Shown: positions 15,196-23,494 of the stretch, one piece after another
Layout of the letters: each line of letters starts with the position of its first letter
How positions within the stretch are numbered: position 1 is the stretch's first letter
NCBI RefSeq assembly: GCF_024362485.1
Contig: NZ_CP101456.1
Coordinates: forward strand, 2,790,001 to 2,854,000
Reading direction: 5' to 3'
From: Natronobeatus ordinarius
GTDB lineage: Archaea > Halobacteriota > Halobacteria > Halobacteriales > Natrialbaceae
Length of the DNA: 64,000 bases
Position numbers and translations under genes: made by a program
The notes under the pieces: generated by a model
The model's input: only the letters and a program-made list of their open reading frames with translations
What the model was told of the DNA's origin: nothing
Database searches by the model: none

Positions 15196-16284
15196 CTACT
15201 CCCCTTCCACACCGTCTACCGACCAGATCCCCTGTTCACGATCGAGCATCGAGACCACGACGACGTGTGGCAGGGTCAACAGCGCGATACCGACGAGGTA
15301 GAGCCCGACCACGTCGGGAAGCGTCGCCGGCGTCCGCGGTACAGCGAGCGCGACCACGCCGACGACGACGAGCGCACCCGCCGTCAGCGGGGCCGCGTCT
15401 CGAGCGAAGCGCAGCCACGCGGCTCCCGGCGCACCACGCTCGAGCGCCTGGCGTGCGACATCGTCGACCAGCATCGTTCGCAGGATGTGCCGGACGGAGT
15501 GCCAGAAGGTGAAGTAGAGTCCGATGGCGAGGATCGGCGGGACGAGCGCGAAAAACGCGAGGAGACCGAGCGTCTCGCCGGCGTCGACCAGCCACGGGCC
15601 GCGCGACGTCGCCCGGAGGTACCCGAGTCCGAGCGTTACGGCCACCAGTGTACCGAAGCCGACGGCGACGGCAGTCCGGACCGACGGCTCGAAGACGGGC
15701 TCGAGCGTGGCTGCGGCGGCGGGATCGAACAGTGAAACGAGTGTGCCCGCGACGAAGGCGTACTGGTCGGGGAAGGCTACGAGCGGCACGAGCATCGGTA
15801 CCCCGCCGCGGACAACGAGGGTGAGGACGCGGCTCGTTCGGGTCTCGAGGTGGTCGGCACCGGCGAATTCGACGATCGCGTACACGTCGCCCTGCCCCCA
15901 GTGGACCAGGGTGAGGAGGATGAACAGGGCGAACGCGAGTGCAGGCGAGACGACCCAGACGACGGCGTAGGCACCACCGACGACGAGATAGAGCAGGCCG
16001 ACGGCCGCGAGCGCCCGTCGGGTGACCGGTTCGCCCCGGGCGCGTGGCAACACGAGGTGGTCGACGGCACCGTGGGGCACCCCGAAGACGAGGACGCTGA
16101 ACGCGAGCGGAACGTACTGGACGGCCATCGTCGGCGAGCCGAACACCGCGACCGTCGCCAGCCCGAGGACGATGGCGAACGCGCCCAAACCGAGGCTCAT
16201 CCGAGCTGCTCGTCTGCGCGCGGCGTCGGCTGCTGACGGCCAGTGGTTCACCGGGCGGTCCACGGCGTGGTGTTCACCCGACAT
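15196..16284 (-). CDS. brp: Brp/Blh family beta-carotene 15,15'-monooxygenase-type protein
   Basis: This membrane protein cleaves beta-carotene to retinal, the chromophore of rhodopsins. The 362 residues hold about eight hydrophobic segments and the family's histidine motifs: FGVPHGAVDH (about 68-77), LVHWGQGD (about 126-133) and FTFWHSVRH (about 258-266), which are the expected iron ligands. The N-terminal 30 residues are polar and may be cytoplasmic. It overlaps the upstream lycopene cyclase gene by 11 nt and forms a block with halorhodopsin, giving a full supply line from lycopene to a pigment pump. Confidence 0.9.
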   Translation of the reverse strand: MSGEHHAVDRPVNHWPSAADAARRRAARMSLGLGAFAIVLGLATVAVFGSPTMAVQYVPLAFSVLVFGVPHGAVDHLVLPRARGEPVTRRALAAVGLLYLVVGGAYAVVWVVSPALAFALFILLTLVHWGQGDVYAIVEFAGADHLETRTSRVLTLVVRGGVPMLVPLVAFPDQYAFVAGTLVSLFDPAAAATLEPVFEPSVRTAVAVGFGTLVAVTLGLGYLRATSRGPWLVDAGETLGLLAFFALVPPILAIGLYFTFWHSVRHILRTMLVDDVARQALERGAPGAAWLRFARDAAPLTAGALVVVGVVALAVPRTPATLPDVVGLYLVGIALLTLPHVVVVSMLDREQGIWSVDGVEGE

Positions 16285-17056
16285 CGACGTCCCTCCCGAA
16301 CCAGCCGGCCGCCTGCTCGAGCGTCGGCAGTTCGTGGCGTCGCTCGAGGACCCACACGTAGAGGACGAGCGCCTGGACGACGAAGACGTTCGTCACGAGG
16401 AAAAACAGCGCCTCCTCGATCGGCAATCCGACGAGGGTGTAGCCGGTCGTGTGCGCCGGCGAGATGATCCAGATCCCGAGCCGGATGGCGATCCAGTCGG
16501 CGATCCAGAGGTAACACGTCGGGACGGCGATCGCCAGGACCGTGAGTCGGCGGACGCGCCAGAGGTAGGTGAGCCCGAACGCCCACTGAATCGCCAGGAT
16601 CGGGCCCGCCCAGAACAAGATCGCGCCGAGGTAGAACGTCGTGGTCGTCTGGAGGAGGCCGAACCCGACGAGGCTCACCGTTATCCCGGCGAGCGCGCCG
16701 ATCACGCGGTGGCGCGTCGGAATGTGCAGCGAGACGTCCGCGACCTCGAGAAACTGGGCGAGCCACAGCGCCGTCAGGATCGGCTGGAGGACGAAAAAGA
16801 GGTACTCCTCGATGGGGGCGTGCCAGATCGTCGCGACGGTCGCTCTTTCCCCGTACCACCAGACGCCCTCGGCGATCAGCAGGTTGTCCCACGGCGTGGT
16901 GTAGACCAGCGCGAGCGCGATCACGATCGCCAGCCCAGAGCCCACGCGACGGTCCCACCAGGCTTCCGACCGGTGAACGGCCAGCCAGGCCAGTAGGAGG
17001 ATCGGCGGAACGACGAACACGGCGTGGAACTCGAGGTACGTGAGTGGTGGCGTCAT
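16274..17056 (-). CDS. crtY: Lycopene beta-cyclase (CrtY, archaeal membrane type)
   Basis: The 260-residue membrane protein has two homologous halves of about 110 residues, each with three or more membrane helices and a PIEE motif: HAPIEEYLFF (about 79-88) and GLPIEEALFF (about 208-217), the mark of the CrtYcd-type cyclases. It closes both ends of lycopene to give beta-carotene, the substrate of Brp downstream. The gene overlaps brp by 11 nt, so translation is probably coupled. The halorhodopsin stop codon is 34 nt upstream. Confidence 0.9.
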   Translation of the reverse strand: MTPPLTYLEFHAVFVVPPILLLAWLAVHRSEAWWDRRVGSGLAIVIALALVYTTPWDNLLIAEGVWWYGERATVATIWHAPIEEYLFFVLQPILTALWLAQFLEVADVSLHIPTRHRVIGALAGITVSLVGFGLLQTTTTFYLGAILFWAGPILAIQWAFGLTYLWRVRRLTVLAIAVPTCYLWIADWIAIRLGIWIISPAHTTGYTLVGLPIEEALFFLVTNVFVVQALVLYVWVLERRHELPTLEQAAGWFGRDVDVG

Positions 17057-17090
17057 GGCGTTCGGGAACCGCGTCGGTCGCCGCCGTGGC

Positions 17091-17942
17091 TCAGTCGTCG
17101 GCCGGCGTGAACTCGGGGAGGCTCGAGCCGTACTCCGCGCCGGCGACGATCTCCTCGGGTTCCCTGGCGACGTAGAGCATGATCAACACCGTCACGACGT
17201 ACTTGCTCACGATGTCGAGGATGCTGTAGCCCCAGGAGGTGTAGGCGACCTCGAGCAGCGCGATTCCCTCGACGCCGAGGAACCACAGGATCGGGTAGCC
17301 GAACCAGCTGACGACCGTCAGGATCTTCAGCGTGTTGAACAGTCCCGAGGTTCCCGTCTCCTTTGCGTCGGCGTCCCACTCGACGAGGATGATGTAGACG
17401 ATCACCAGGAAAAACGCCGAACTGATCACGAACCACCACCAGCGCAGGAGGTGACTCGAGGTGGTCAGGGCGGCGGCGAGGCCGGTGACGCACATGGCGA
17501 TGGTGAACGCCGAGGCGGTCAGAATCTTCGTCAGGTTCGAGCCGGCGATCATCCCGAGAGCGATCAGGATGAACGGCGTCGAGAACGCCCAGGTGAGGTA
17601 TCGACCCCACATCGTGAGGACCTCCTCACCCGCCCGTGCGTGCCCCGCCGGCATCTCCAAGAAGCTGATGGTCAACCCGGTCGTGAGGCCGGTGTAACTC
17701 GAGATCGAGACGACGGAGATGAGCATCACCGAGACGGCGATGAGCTTCGATCGCGGATCGGTGAGGTTTCGTCCGAGGTAGACGATGCCGAGGATGGTCA
17801 AGCCGGCCAGCGCGATGTTGAGCACGAATGACCACGCGAGCAGGGGATCGTCGAACACGTACTCGAAGACCTCTCGCTGGGTTTCGGGGGCCTGTAAGAC
17901 AGTATCCCAGGCGGACCACGTCGCGCCGTCAGTTGAAACCAT
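17091..17942 (-). CDS. hop: Halorhodopsin, light-driven chloride pump
   Basis: The 283-residue seven-helix opsin carries the chloride-pump triad in helix C: RYLTWAFSTP with Thr117 and Ser121, and Ala128, at the positions of Asp85, Thr89 and Asp96 of the proton pump bacteriorhodopsin. The retinal Schiff-base lysine is Lys247 in SWGYSILDIVSKYV. Other halorhodopsin hallmarks are CVTGLAAALTTSSHLLRWWW and LFNTLKILTV. It pumps chloride inward under light. Start ATG 17942 leaves about 30 residues before helix A. crtY and brp follow on the same strand, so retinal synthesis is coordinated with the opsin. Confidence 0.95.
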   Translation of the reverse strand: MVSTDGATWSAWDTVLQAPETQREVFEYVFDDPLLAWSFVLNIALAGLTILGIVYLGRNLTDPRSKLIAVSVMLISVVSISSYTGLTTGLTISFLEMPAGHARAGEEVLTMWGRYLTWAFSTPFILIALGMIAGSNLTKILTASAFTIAMCVTGLAAALTTSSHLLRWWWFVISSAFFLVIVYIILVEWDADAKETGTSGLFNTLKILTVVSWFGYPILWFLGVEGIALLEVAYTSWGYSILDIVSKYVVTVLIMLYVAREPEEIVAGAEYGSSLPEFTPADD

Positions 17943-17961
17943 TGTCTATTGAAGACGTAGG

Positions 17962-17974
17962 ATCTGTGTCAGAT
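17962..17974. promoter_or_regulatory. Inverted repeat upstream of hop
   Basis: ATCTG-TGT-CAGAT lies 19-31 nt before the hop ATG. It may be an operator near the transcription start; the promoter itself is not clear, with no strong TATA box. Confidence 0.35.
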
Positions 17975-18098
17975 ACGAGTGTAGCCATACTGGTAAGGGG
18001 GTCTGGCGTAGGGTTCTGACTGACTCGGAGGGTGCAAGGGGAGCCGTCTCTAGACGGATCGTCCGGTCGACAGCCCGTTCCGGTCATCGGTGGTCGAG

Positions 18099-19421
18099 TC
18101 ATTCCCCCGGGCCCCAGTTGTGCAGTGAGTCGCGGAAGATCGCGACCACGTCCTCTTTCGTGACCGGGCGCGGATTGCACCGCAACAGTCGCTGCTGGTT
18201 CTCGACCGTCTGCGTGGCGAGCCAGTCGATCTCTTCCTCGGTGACGTCGGCCAGATCGGCGAGCCCGCTCGGGAGGACGTTCAGATCCCGCTGCAGGCGG
18301 ACGAACTCCTGTCGGGCCTCGTCGGCCGCCTCGCGAGCGCTCTTTCCCGCCGTATCGGCGCCGAGCAGTGCTGCCACTTCGACGAATCGCTCGGGATCGC
18401 TGGCGACGTTGTAGCCGAGCGTGCTCGCTGGGGTGAGCACCGCGATGGTCTCACCGTGGTACGTGTGATACCGGTTTCCGACGGGGTAGGCCATCGCGTG
18501 ACAGAGGCTCGCCCCCGCGGTCAGCCCCGAGATGGCTCCGAACAGCGCCCCCTTGAGCATGTTCGACCGCGCCTCGAGGTCGTCGCCGTTGTTGACGACC
18601 CGGCGGACGTTTCCGGAGAGGAGTTCGATCGCTCGCTCCGAAAACATCTCGGTGAGGTCCGTTCGGCCGGCGTACACCGGCCGTTCGCGCGGCTCGGTCG
18701 CCCGCAAGAGGTCGTCGAACCGGTGGGTGGTGTAGCCCTCGATCGCGTGCCCGAGAGCGTCCATCGCCGTCTCCGCGGTCAGTTTCGGGGGGAGCGTCGT
18801 CGTGAACGTCGGATCGAGGACCGCCGCGTCGGCGCGGATGTAGTTACTCGAGATGCCCTCTTTGGTCTCTTTCTCCTCGACCGCGAAGATGGCCACCGGC
18901 GAGATCTCCGAACCCGTGCCGGCCGTCGTCGGCATGAGGATCAGCGGCGGGCCCGGTTCGGTCAGCGCCTCGCCTTCGCCGGTGGGTTCGGCGATGTAAT
19001 CGAGAACCTCCCCACCGTTCGCGATAATCGCCCGGGTCCCCTTCGCGACGTCGAGGCAGCTCCCGCCGCCGAAGCCGACGTAGAAGTCGTAGCCGTCCTC
19101 GCCCTCGTGCTCGCGAACGAACGAGAGACAGTCGTCGACGACCTCGATCGAGGGCTCACGTTCCGTGCTATCCCAGACGGTGACGTCGTACCCCGATTCC
19201 TCGAGGTGGTCTTCGACGCGACCCACGTGGCCGATCTCGACGAGGCGCTCGTCGGTGACGAGCAGGCCGTGGGCCCCGTCCTCGACGCCGAGATCGGCGA
19301 GCTGGTAGCCAAGCTCCTCGACGGCGTGGGGGCCAAAGCGCAGCTGTGGCATCTGGATATTCCAGACGGTCTCGGGTGTCAGCGCGTGGGCGTCGGCCGA
19401 GACGGATCGCTCGTAGCTCAC
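18099..19421 (-). CDS. Iron-containing alcohol dehydrogenase family protein
   Basis: The 440-residue protein is a group III (Fe-dependent) alcohol dehydrogenase. The NAD(P)-binding motif is FYVGFGGGSCLDVAKG, followed by PTTAGTGSEISPVAIF and the metal-binding set in AMDALGHAIEGYT, SLCHAMAYPVG and YHTYHGETI. Length is slightly above the usual 380-400 because of inserts near residues 235-255. The GTG start at 19421 overlaps the stop of the upstream metallo-hydrolase by one base (TAGTG), so the two are translationally coupled. The pairing suggests that one enzyme makes or opens a substrate that the other oxidises or reduces; the substrate is unknown. Confidence 0.88.
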   Translation of the reverse strand: MSYERSVSADAHALTPETVWNIQMPQLRFGPHAVEELGYQLADLGVEDGAHGLLVTDERLVEIGHVGRVEDHLEESGYDVTVWDSTEREPSIEVVDDCLSFVREHEGEDGYDFYVGFGGGSCLDVAKGTRAIIANGGEVLDYIAEPTGEGEALTEPGPPLILMPTTAGTGSEISPVAIFAVEEKETKEGISSNYIRADAAVLDPTFTTTLPPKLTAETAMDALGHAIEGYTTHRFDDLLRATEPRERPVYAGRTDLTEMFSERAIELLSGNVRRVVNNGDDLEARSNMLKGALFGAISGLTAGASLCHAMAYPVGNRYHTYHGETIAVLTPASTLGYNVASDPERFVEVAALLGADTAGKSAREAADEARQEFVRLQRDLNVLPSGLADLADVTEEEIDWLATQTVENQQRLLRCNPRPVTKEDVVAIFRDSLHNWGPGE

Positions 19422-20251
19422 TATCCCCACCCCCCACGGATCTCCTCGAACTGGTCGTAGTCGTGACCGAGCACGACCTCGGCGTCGTGGCGGCGCTCGA
19501 GTGCGCGGATCAGCTCGAGGCTCTCGCGCCACTGGGTCTTGCCCCACACCAGCGGCCCGCCGAGGGGGATTCCCTCCTCGTAGTTGGGCAGCTGGTAGAG
19601 CTGGTCGCCGGTGAAGACGATCGTGCCCTCGTCGTCGAGGTGGATCATCGTCCCCGTCAGCCCAGGTGTGTGCCCCGGGAAGTGAATGAACTCGACGTCC
19701 TCGAAGTGCTGTTCGCGCTCCCGTTTGAGAACGTGCCAGTTCAGGTCGTGGTCGAAGTCCTCGAGGACGTACGCCGCACTTCCTTCGTCGCTCTTGGCGC
19801 TGTAGTAGGCGAATTTGAGCTCTTCTTCGTGGACGAACACGGGAACGTCGGTGCCGTCGAAGAACTCGAGGCCGCCGGCGTGATCGAGGTGTAAGTGCGT
19901 CTGGAAAACGTAGTCGATGTCCTCGATGCCGTAGCCGGCCGCCTCCAGGTCGTCGTCCAGTCGATGCTCGTGGGCGTCGTACGGATAGAACGCCTGGGAC
20001 AGCCCCTCGGGCCAGTGGCCCTCGAGCGCCTCGTGGTGTGAGCCAGTGTCCCAGAGGATCGTCCCCTGGGGGTGGTCGATGACGAGACTCCAGACGGGTA
20101 TCTCGCCGTAGTCGGTGTCGGGGTTGGGCTCGTCGTGCGTGCCGAACACCTTCCCCTCGACCATGTAATTCTGGTCGCACTCGAGTGCTCCACGGTACAG
20201 AACGTCGATCGTTGCGTCTACCATCTGTCGTGCCTCCGACCGCTCGTACAT
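19421..20251 (-). CDS. Metallo-beta-lactamase fold hydrolase (AHL-lactonase-like group)
   Basis: The 276-residue protein has the dinuclear zinc motif THLHLDHAGG and further ligands in FPGHTPG, FTGDQLY and LGHDYDQF, in the arrangement of N-acyl homoserine lactonases and related lactone hydrolases. A glyoxalase-II or other esterase role is equally open; in Archaea quorum lactonase activity is only a hypothesis. ATG 20251 (MYERSEARQ) was chosen; GTG 20287 and ATG 20224 are alternatives. It is coupled to the iron alcohol dehydrogenase by a one-base overlap. Confidence 0.82.
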   Translation of the reverse strand: MYERSEARQMVDATIDVLYRGALECDQNYMVEGKVFGTHDEPNPDTDYGEIPVWSLVIDHPQGTILWDTGSHHEALEGHWPEGLSQAFYPYDAHEHRLDDDLEAAGYGIEDIDYVFQTHLHLDHAGGLEFFDGTDVPVFVHEEELKFAYYSAKSDEGSAAYVLEDFDHDLNWHVLKREREQHFEDVEFIHFPGHTPGLTGTMIHLDDEGTIVFTGDQLYQLPNYEEGIPLGGPLVWGKTQWRESLELIRALERRHDAEVVLGHDYDQFEEIRGGWG

Positions 20252-20311
20252 CGATCCCCGCAAAAAGCGTTTGCGTGTGTTTGACACTCGAGTGGTCGGG
20301 CGTCTCCTCGA

Positions 20312-21133
20312 TCAGCTCGAACGCGTCGTCGGCTCGTGATAGACGATCTCCATCGGCAATCCGTGCCGGTCCCGCGGAACTTCGGGAGCCGCCGATTCGG
20401 ACGGCAACCGTCGAAGGTCGCCCGCGAACGCCGTCACCGCGAGGGCGAACGCATCGAGTAAGTCGTCACGATCCGAGCCGTGGATCCGGCGCTCGTGGGG
20501 CTCGAGGTCGGTCACGTGCTCGGCCTCGAGCGCCTCGTACCGCTCGTCGAGCCCGACTGCCCAGTCGTAGTGGTCGCCGAGTGTGGCGAGTGCCTCGAGT
20601 CGAGCCTGTCGCCCCTCGTCGGTCGTTTTCGACGCCGCGATTGGGCCGTCGCCGAGGGCCGCGAAACAGACCTCGGGATGGGCCTCGCGAACGACCTCCC
20701 TCGCGTCGTCGAACTCCCGAAGAAGCGCCTCGACCTCGAGGATCCGCGGCGTGATGGCCCACGCCTGGATCGTCAGTCCACGACCGGCGCGCTCGCGGTT
20801 TCGCGCGTTCGCCGCGCCGAACGTCGGCTGTCTCGCGGCCTCCCGACAGGGGACGTCGAAGACGCTCGAGCGCCGGTCGGGTCCGAGAAGCTCCCGTGCC
20901 GCCGCGTCACATTCGCGGACGATCGGCCCCTCGTCCTCGAGGTCGTCGGTTCCGGCGGGCAGCCCGATCGGGATGTCGACGAGGATCGTCTCCGCGTCGT
21001 CGCGCCACGCCCGCCAGACGGTCAGCATCGACGGGAAAAACGCTGCGTCGAACTCGAGGCTGTCGGGGCCGCCGGTGGCGACGACGGCGATCCAGCCGCG
21101 TCCGCCCCAGTCGAGGCCGAGTGTGGTTGTCAT
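20312..21133 (-). CDS. DUF429 family protein, predicted RNase H-like nuclease
   Basis: The 273-residue protein opens with GLDWGGRGWIAVV, the first strand and aspartate of a ribonuclease H-like fold, continues with ILVDIPIGLPAG, and has HPEVCFAALG and DRDDLLDAFALAVTA blocks that hold the remaining conserved acidic residues. This is the DUF429 pattern; family members are predicted nucleases of unknown substrate. It stands alone between the hydrolase pair and the ribosomal operon. Confidence 0.8.
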   Translation of the reverse strand: MTTTLGLDWGGRGWIAVVATGGPDSLEFDAAFFPSMLTVWRAWRDDAETILVDIPIGLPAGTDDLEDEGPIVRECDAAARELLGPDRRSSVFDVPCREAARQPTFGAANARNRERAGRGLTIQAWAITPRILEVEALLREFDDAREVVREAHPEVCFAALGDGPIAASKTTDEGRQARLEALATLGDHYDWAVGLDERYEALEAEHVTDLEPHERRIHGSDRDDLLDAFALAVTAFAGDLRRLPSESAAPEVPRDRHGLPMEIVYHEPTTRSS

Positions 21134-21248
21134 ACCGAACCCGCGAACGGCTGGCTAATAACTGTTGGTGTACTGACTCGACGGCGCCGTCGCTCCTCGG
21201 CGCGTCGGTCGAAAGAAAATCGTGGTTTCCGGGTCGTCGTTGGGCGAC

Positions 21249-21584
21249 TTAGCCGAAGAGCTGACCGAGGCCCTCGCCGCTGGCGTCGTCCTCCTCGTCG
21301 TCTTCGTCCTCGTCTTCGTCGACGGTGTCGGGGACGTCGCTGGTCTCTTCGTCGTCGGCGGCTTCGTCGGCGGCCGCGCCACCGGCAGCGGCGCCGGCGG
21401 CGGGGACGGCGGCTGCCTCGGCGACAGCCTCGTCGATGTCGACGTCCTCGAGCGCGGCGACGAGCGCCTTCACGCGGGACTCCTCGACGTCGACACCGGC
21501 GGCCTCGAGGACGCCGGTCAGGTTCTCTTCGTTGATCTCTTCGTCGGTCTCGTTCAGGATGAGTGCAGCGTATACGTATTCCAT
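21249..21584 (-). CDS. rpl12: Ribosomal protein P1/L12 (archaeal stalk)
   Basis: The 111-residue stalk protein begins [21 protein letters not shown], the dimerisation domain, then an Ala/Gly hinge, an acidic hinge and the conserved C-terminal tail GEGLGQLFG. The tail recruits translation factors and is nearly shared with the L10 tail (GLGAMFG). It is the last gene of the L1-L10-L12 set, 22 nt after rpl10, with GGAGGAACACGACA before the ATG. Confidence 0.96.
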   Translation of the reverse strand: MEYVYAALILNETDEEINEENLTGVLEAAGVDVEESRVKALVAALEDVDIDEAVAEAAAVPAAGAAAGGAAADEAADDEETSDVPDTVDEDEDEDDEEDDASGEGLGQLFG

Positions 21585-21606
21585 TGTCGTGTTCCTCCGT
21601 TAGTGG

Positions 21607-22635
21607 TTATCCGAACATCGCGCCGAGGCCGGCTGCGCCGTCGCCGTCATCTTCGTCGTCTTCGTCGTCGTCGGCGGCCTCCTCGGGCTCGTCGTGGTCG
21701 TCGGCCGATTCGTCCTCGTCGGGCGTCGCCGCGGGGGCGGGTGCCTCGACGTCCTGGAGTTCCTCAGGCAGTGCCTCCTCGTCGTCGATCTGTGCAGCGA
21801 TCGCCCGCAGCTGGGCGTCTGCTTTGCGCACGAGATCGGGCATGAGCTCTTCGTCCTCGATCGCGGCGTGCAGACCGAGGCTCTTGGCCTCGCCCGTCGC
21901 CTTGGCGATGAGCGTCGGCACCGTCGCGGCGGTCGGGAAGCTCGCGTTGACCGCGAGGTTCCGGGCGCGCGCGGCGGCCGTCGCCACGTCGCTCTCGTAG
22001 GCCTCGACGTCGATGTCGAGGTCCTCGGGGTCGAAGAGTACGCCCTCCGAATAGACGGCGCGGAGGTCGAGGCCGACCTCCTTGGGCTCGATGCCGAGTT
22101 CGTTGAGGACGTTCGCGAGGTCCGCGGAGACCTCCTCGCCGGCGTCGAGCACCTGCGAGTCCTCCATGACCTTGATCGAACCCTCGTCGATCCGGGCGTT
22201 CGCGCCGACCTGCTGGAGTTCGCCGACGAACGGCCCCGGATCGATCCCGGTGTCACCCTCGGGGATGACGATGTCGTTCGGGGCGACCTCGCCCTCGTTG
22301 ATCGGCGCGGGCGTCTTCGACGCCTCGAGCTCCTTGTAGAGCGCGAACGGGTTGTCGTTCGTCGCGATGAGGCCGACCTGACCGTCGACGTGCTCGAGCA
22401 GGTCGTCGAGGTCGGCCGCCTCGAGCGCGCGCTCGGTGAGCGTGTTTCGGCTCACGCGCAGGACGGCGGTGCCGTGGAGGCCCCGTCGCATGTCCTGGAG
22501 CTGCTTCGAGGGGATGCCGGCGATGCCGACGACGCCGATACTCTCGTAGCTCTCGACGAGCTCGGAGAGGGCGTCGACCTCCTCTTTCTTCCACTGGGGA
22601 AGGTTCTCAGTTTTGCGTTCTGCTTCGGCGCTCAT
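21607..22635 (-). CDS. rpl10: Ribosomal protein L10 (P0)
   Basis: The 342-residue stalk base protein starts [20 protein letters not shown]. It has the rRNA-binding N-terminal domain ([18 protein letters not shown]), the archaeal/eukaryal insertion domain, a helical spine for L12 dimers, and an acidic tail ending GLGAMFG. It starts one nucleotide after the rpl1 stop and precedes rpl12. Confidence 0.96.
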   Translation of the reverse strand: MSAEAERKTENLPQWKKEEVDALSELVESYESIGVVGIAGIPSKQLQDMRRGLHGTAVLRVSRNTLTERALEAADLDDLLEHVDGQVGLIATNDNPFALYKELEASKTPAPINEGEVAPNDIVIPEGDTGIDPGPFVGELQQVGANARIDEGSIKVMEDSQVLDAGEEVSADLANVLNELGIEPKEVGLDLRAVYSEGVLFDPEDLDIDVEAYESDVATAAARARNLAVNASFPTAATVPTLIAKATGEAKSLGLHAAIEDEELMPDLVRKADAQLRAIAAQIDDEEALPEELQDVEAPAPAATPDEDESADDHDEPEEAADDDEDDEDDGDGAAGLGAMFG

Positions 22636-22636
22636 C

Positions 22637-23269
22637 TCAGGCCACCTCCACGGATGGGCCCATCGTCGTCTTCACGTAGACGGAGTCGATGTTCTGGGGG
22701 CCTTTCTCGAGGTCGGCGTGCAGGCGACGGAGGATCACGTCGATGTTGTCGGCGATCTCCGCTGCGCTCATGTCCTCGGCGCCGACGAGCGTGTGGAACG
22801 TGCGTCGGTCACGCGAGCGAAGCTGCACGGTGTTCTTGAGTCGGTTGACCGTCTCGACCACGTCCTCGTCGGGCGAGAGCGGGTCGGGCATCTTCCCCCG
22901 GGGACCCAGGATGGTACCAAGGTACCGGGCGATGTCTTGCATCATCGCCTCCTCGGCGATGAAGAAGTCGGTCTCGTCGGCGAGGTCTTTGGCCTCGTCG
23001 TCGTCCAGATCGGCCACGTCGTCTTCCGAAAGGACCTGGTCCGCGACCTCCTCGGCGCGGACGGCGGTCTCACCTTCGGCGATGACGACGATCTGAGTTT
23101 CCTGGCCGGTTCCGGACGGCAGGACGATCGACTCGTCTACACGGTTCGACGGTTCGTTGAGGTCAAGGTCGCGCAAGTTGATCGCGAGGTCTACCGTCTC
23201 GGTAAAGTTCCGGTCCGGCGACTCCTCGAGTGCGCGAGCCACTGCTTGTTCGATTTCCGAATCTGCCAT
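22637..23269 (-). CDS. rpl1: Ribosomal protein L1
   Basis: The 210-residue protein opens [20 protein letters not shown] and contains the two-domain L1 fold with [14 protein letters not shown] and ends [10 protein letters not shown]1 binds the mobile stalk of 23S rRNA and in several archaea represses its own mRNA. The ATG is preceded by GGAGGTGAACG, a strong ribosome-binding site, in a leader of about 60 nt with hairpins. The usual archaeal partner L11 is not directly upstream; a membrane protein gene is. Confidence 0.96.
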   Translation of the reverse strand: MADSEIEQAVARALEESPDRNFTETVDLAINLRDLDLNEPSNRVDESIVLPSGTGQETQIVVIAEGETAVRAEEVADQVLSEDDVADLDDDEAKDLADETDFFIAEEAMMQDIARYLGTILGPRGKMPDPLSPDEDVVETVNRLKNTVQLRSRDRRTFHTLVGAEDMSAAEIADNIDVILRRLHADLEKGPQNIDSVYVKTTMGPSVEVA

Positions 23270-23275
23270 CGTTCA

Positions 23276-23364
23276 CCTCCGTAGTACGCAGGGTGTGCTC
23301 CTACGGGTCAGTGAAACAGGCGAAGCCTGTCTCTGTCGAAGAGAGTGCCATGGACAACTTAAAC
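23276..23364 (-). promoter_or_regulatory. rpl1 leader: TATA box, hairpins and sequestered ribosome-binding site
   Basis: The minus strand holds GTTTAAGT (23364-23357) as TATA box, then near the predicted start ACAGG-CTTCG-CCTGT (23330-23316), and next CCGTAG pairing with CTACGG (23306-23301 with 23284-23279). The second stem overlaps the first bases of the GGAGG ribosome-binding site (23280-23276). L1 autoregulation through a leader structure is known in archaea; its use here is inferred. Confidence 0.55.
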
Positions 23365-23494
23365 CCGTCGAACCGAGCGCCCGAAATTCGCGTGAACAGG
23401 TCGTTCGGTGGCCACCTGATCACGCTCGCGACGGACGCAACGGCGCGGTCACTCTCCCCGATGAGGTGTGGCTACCATCACCAACGGGATGCAT

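Noticed and set aside
15265-16996. Plus-strand ORFs through brp and crtY
   Set aside because: They are hydrophilic, charge-rich complements of membrane helices and have no domain match.
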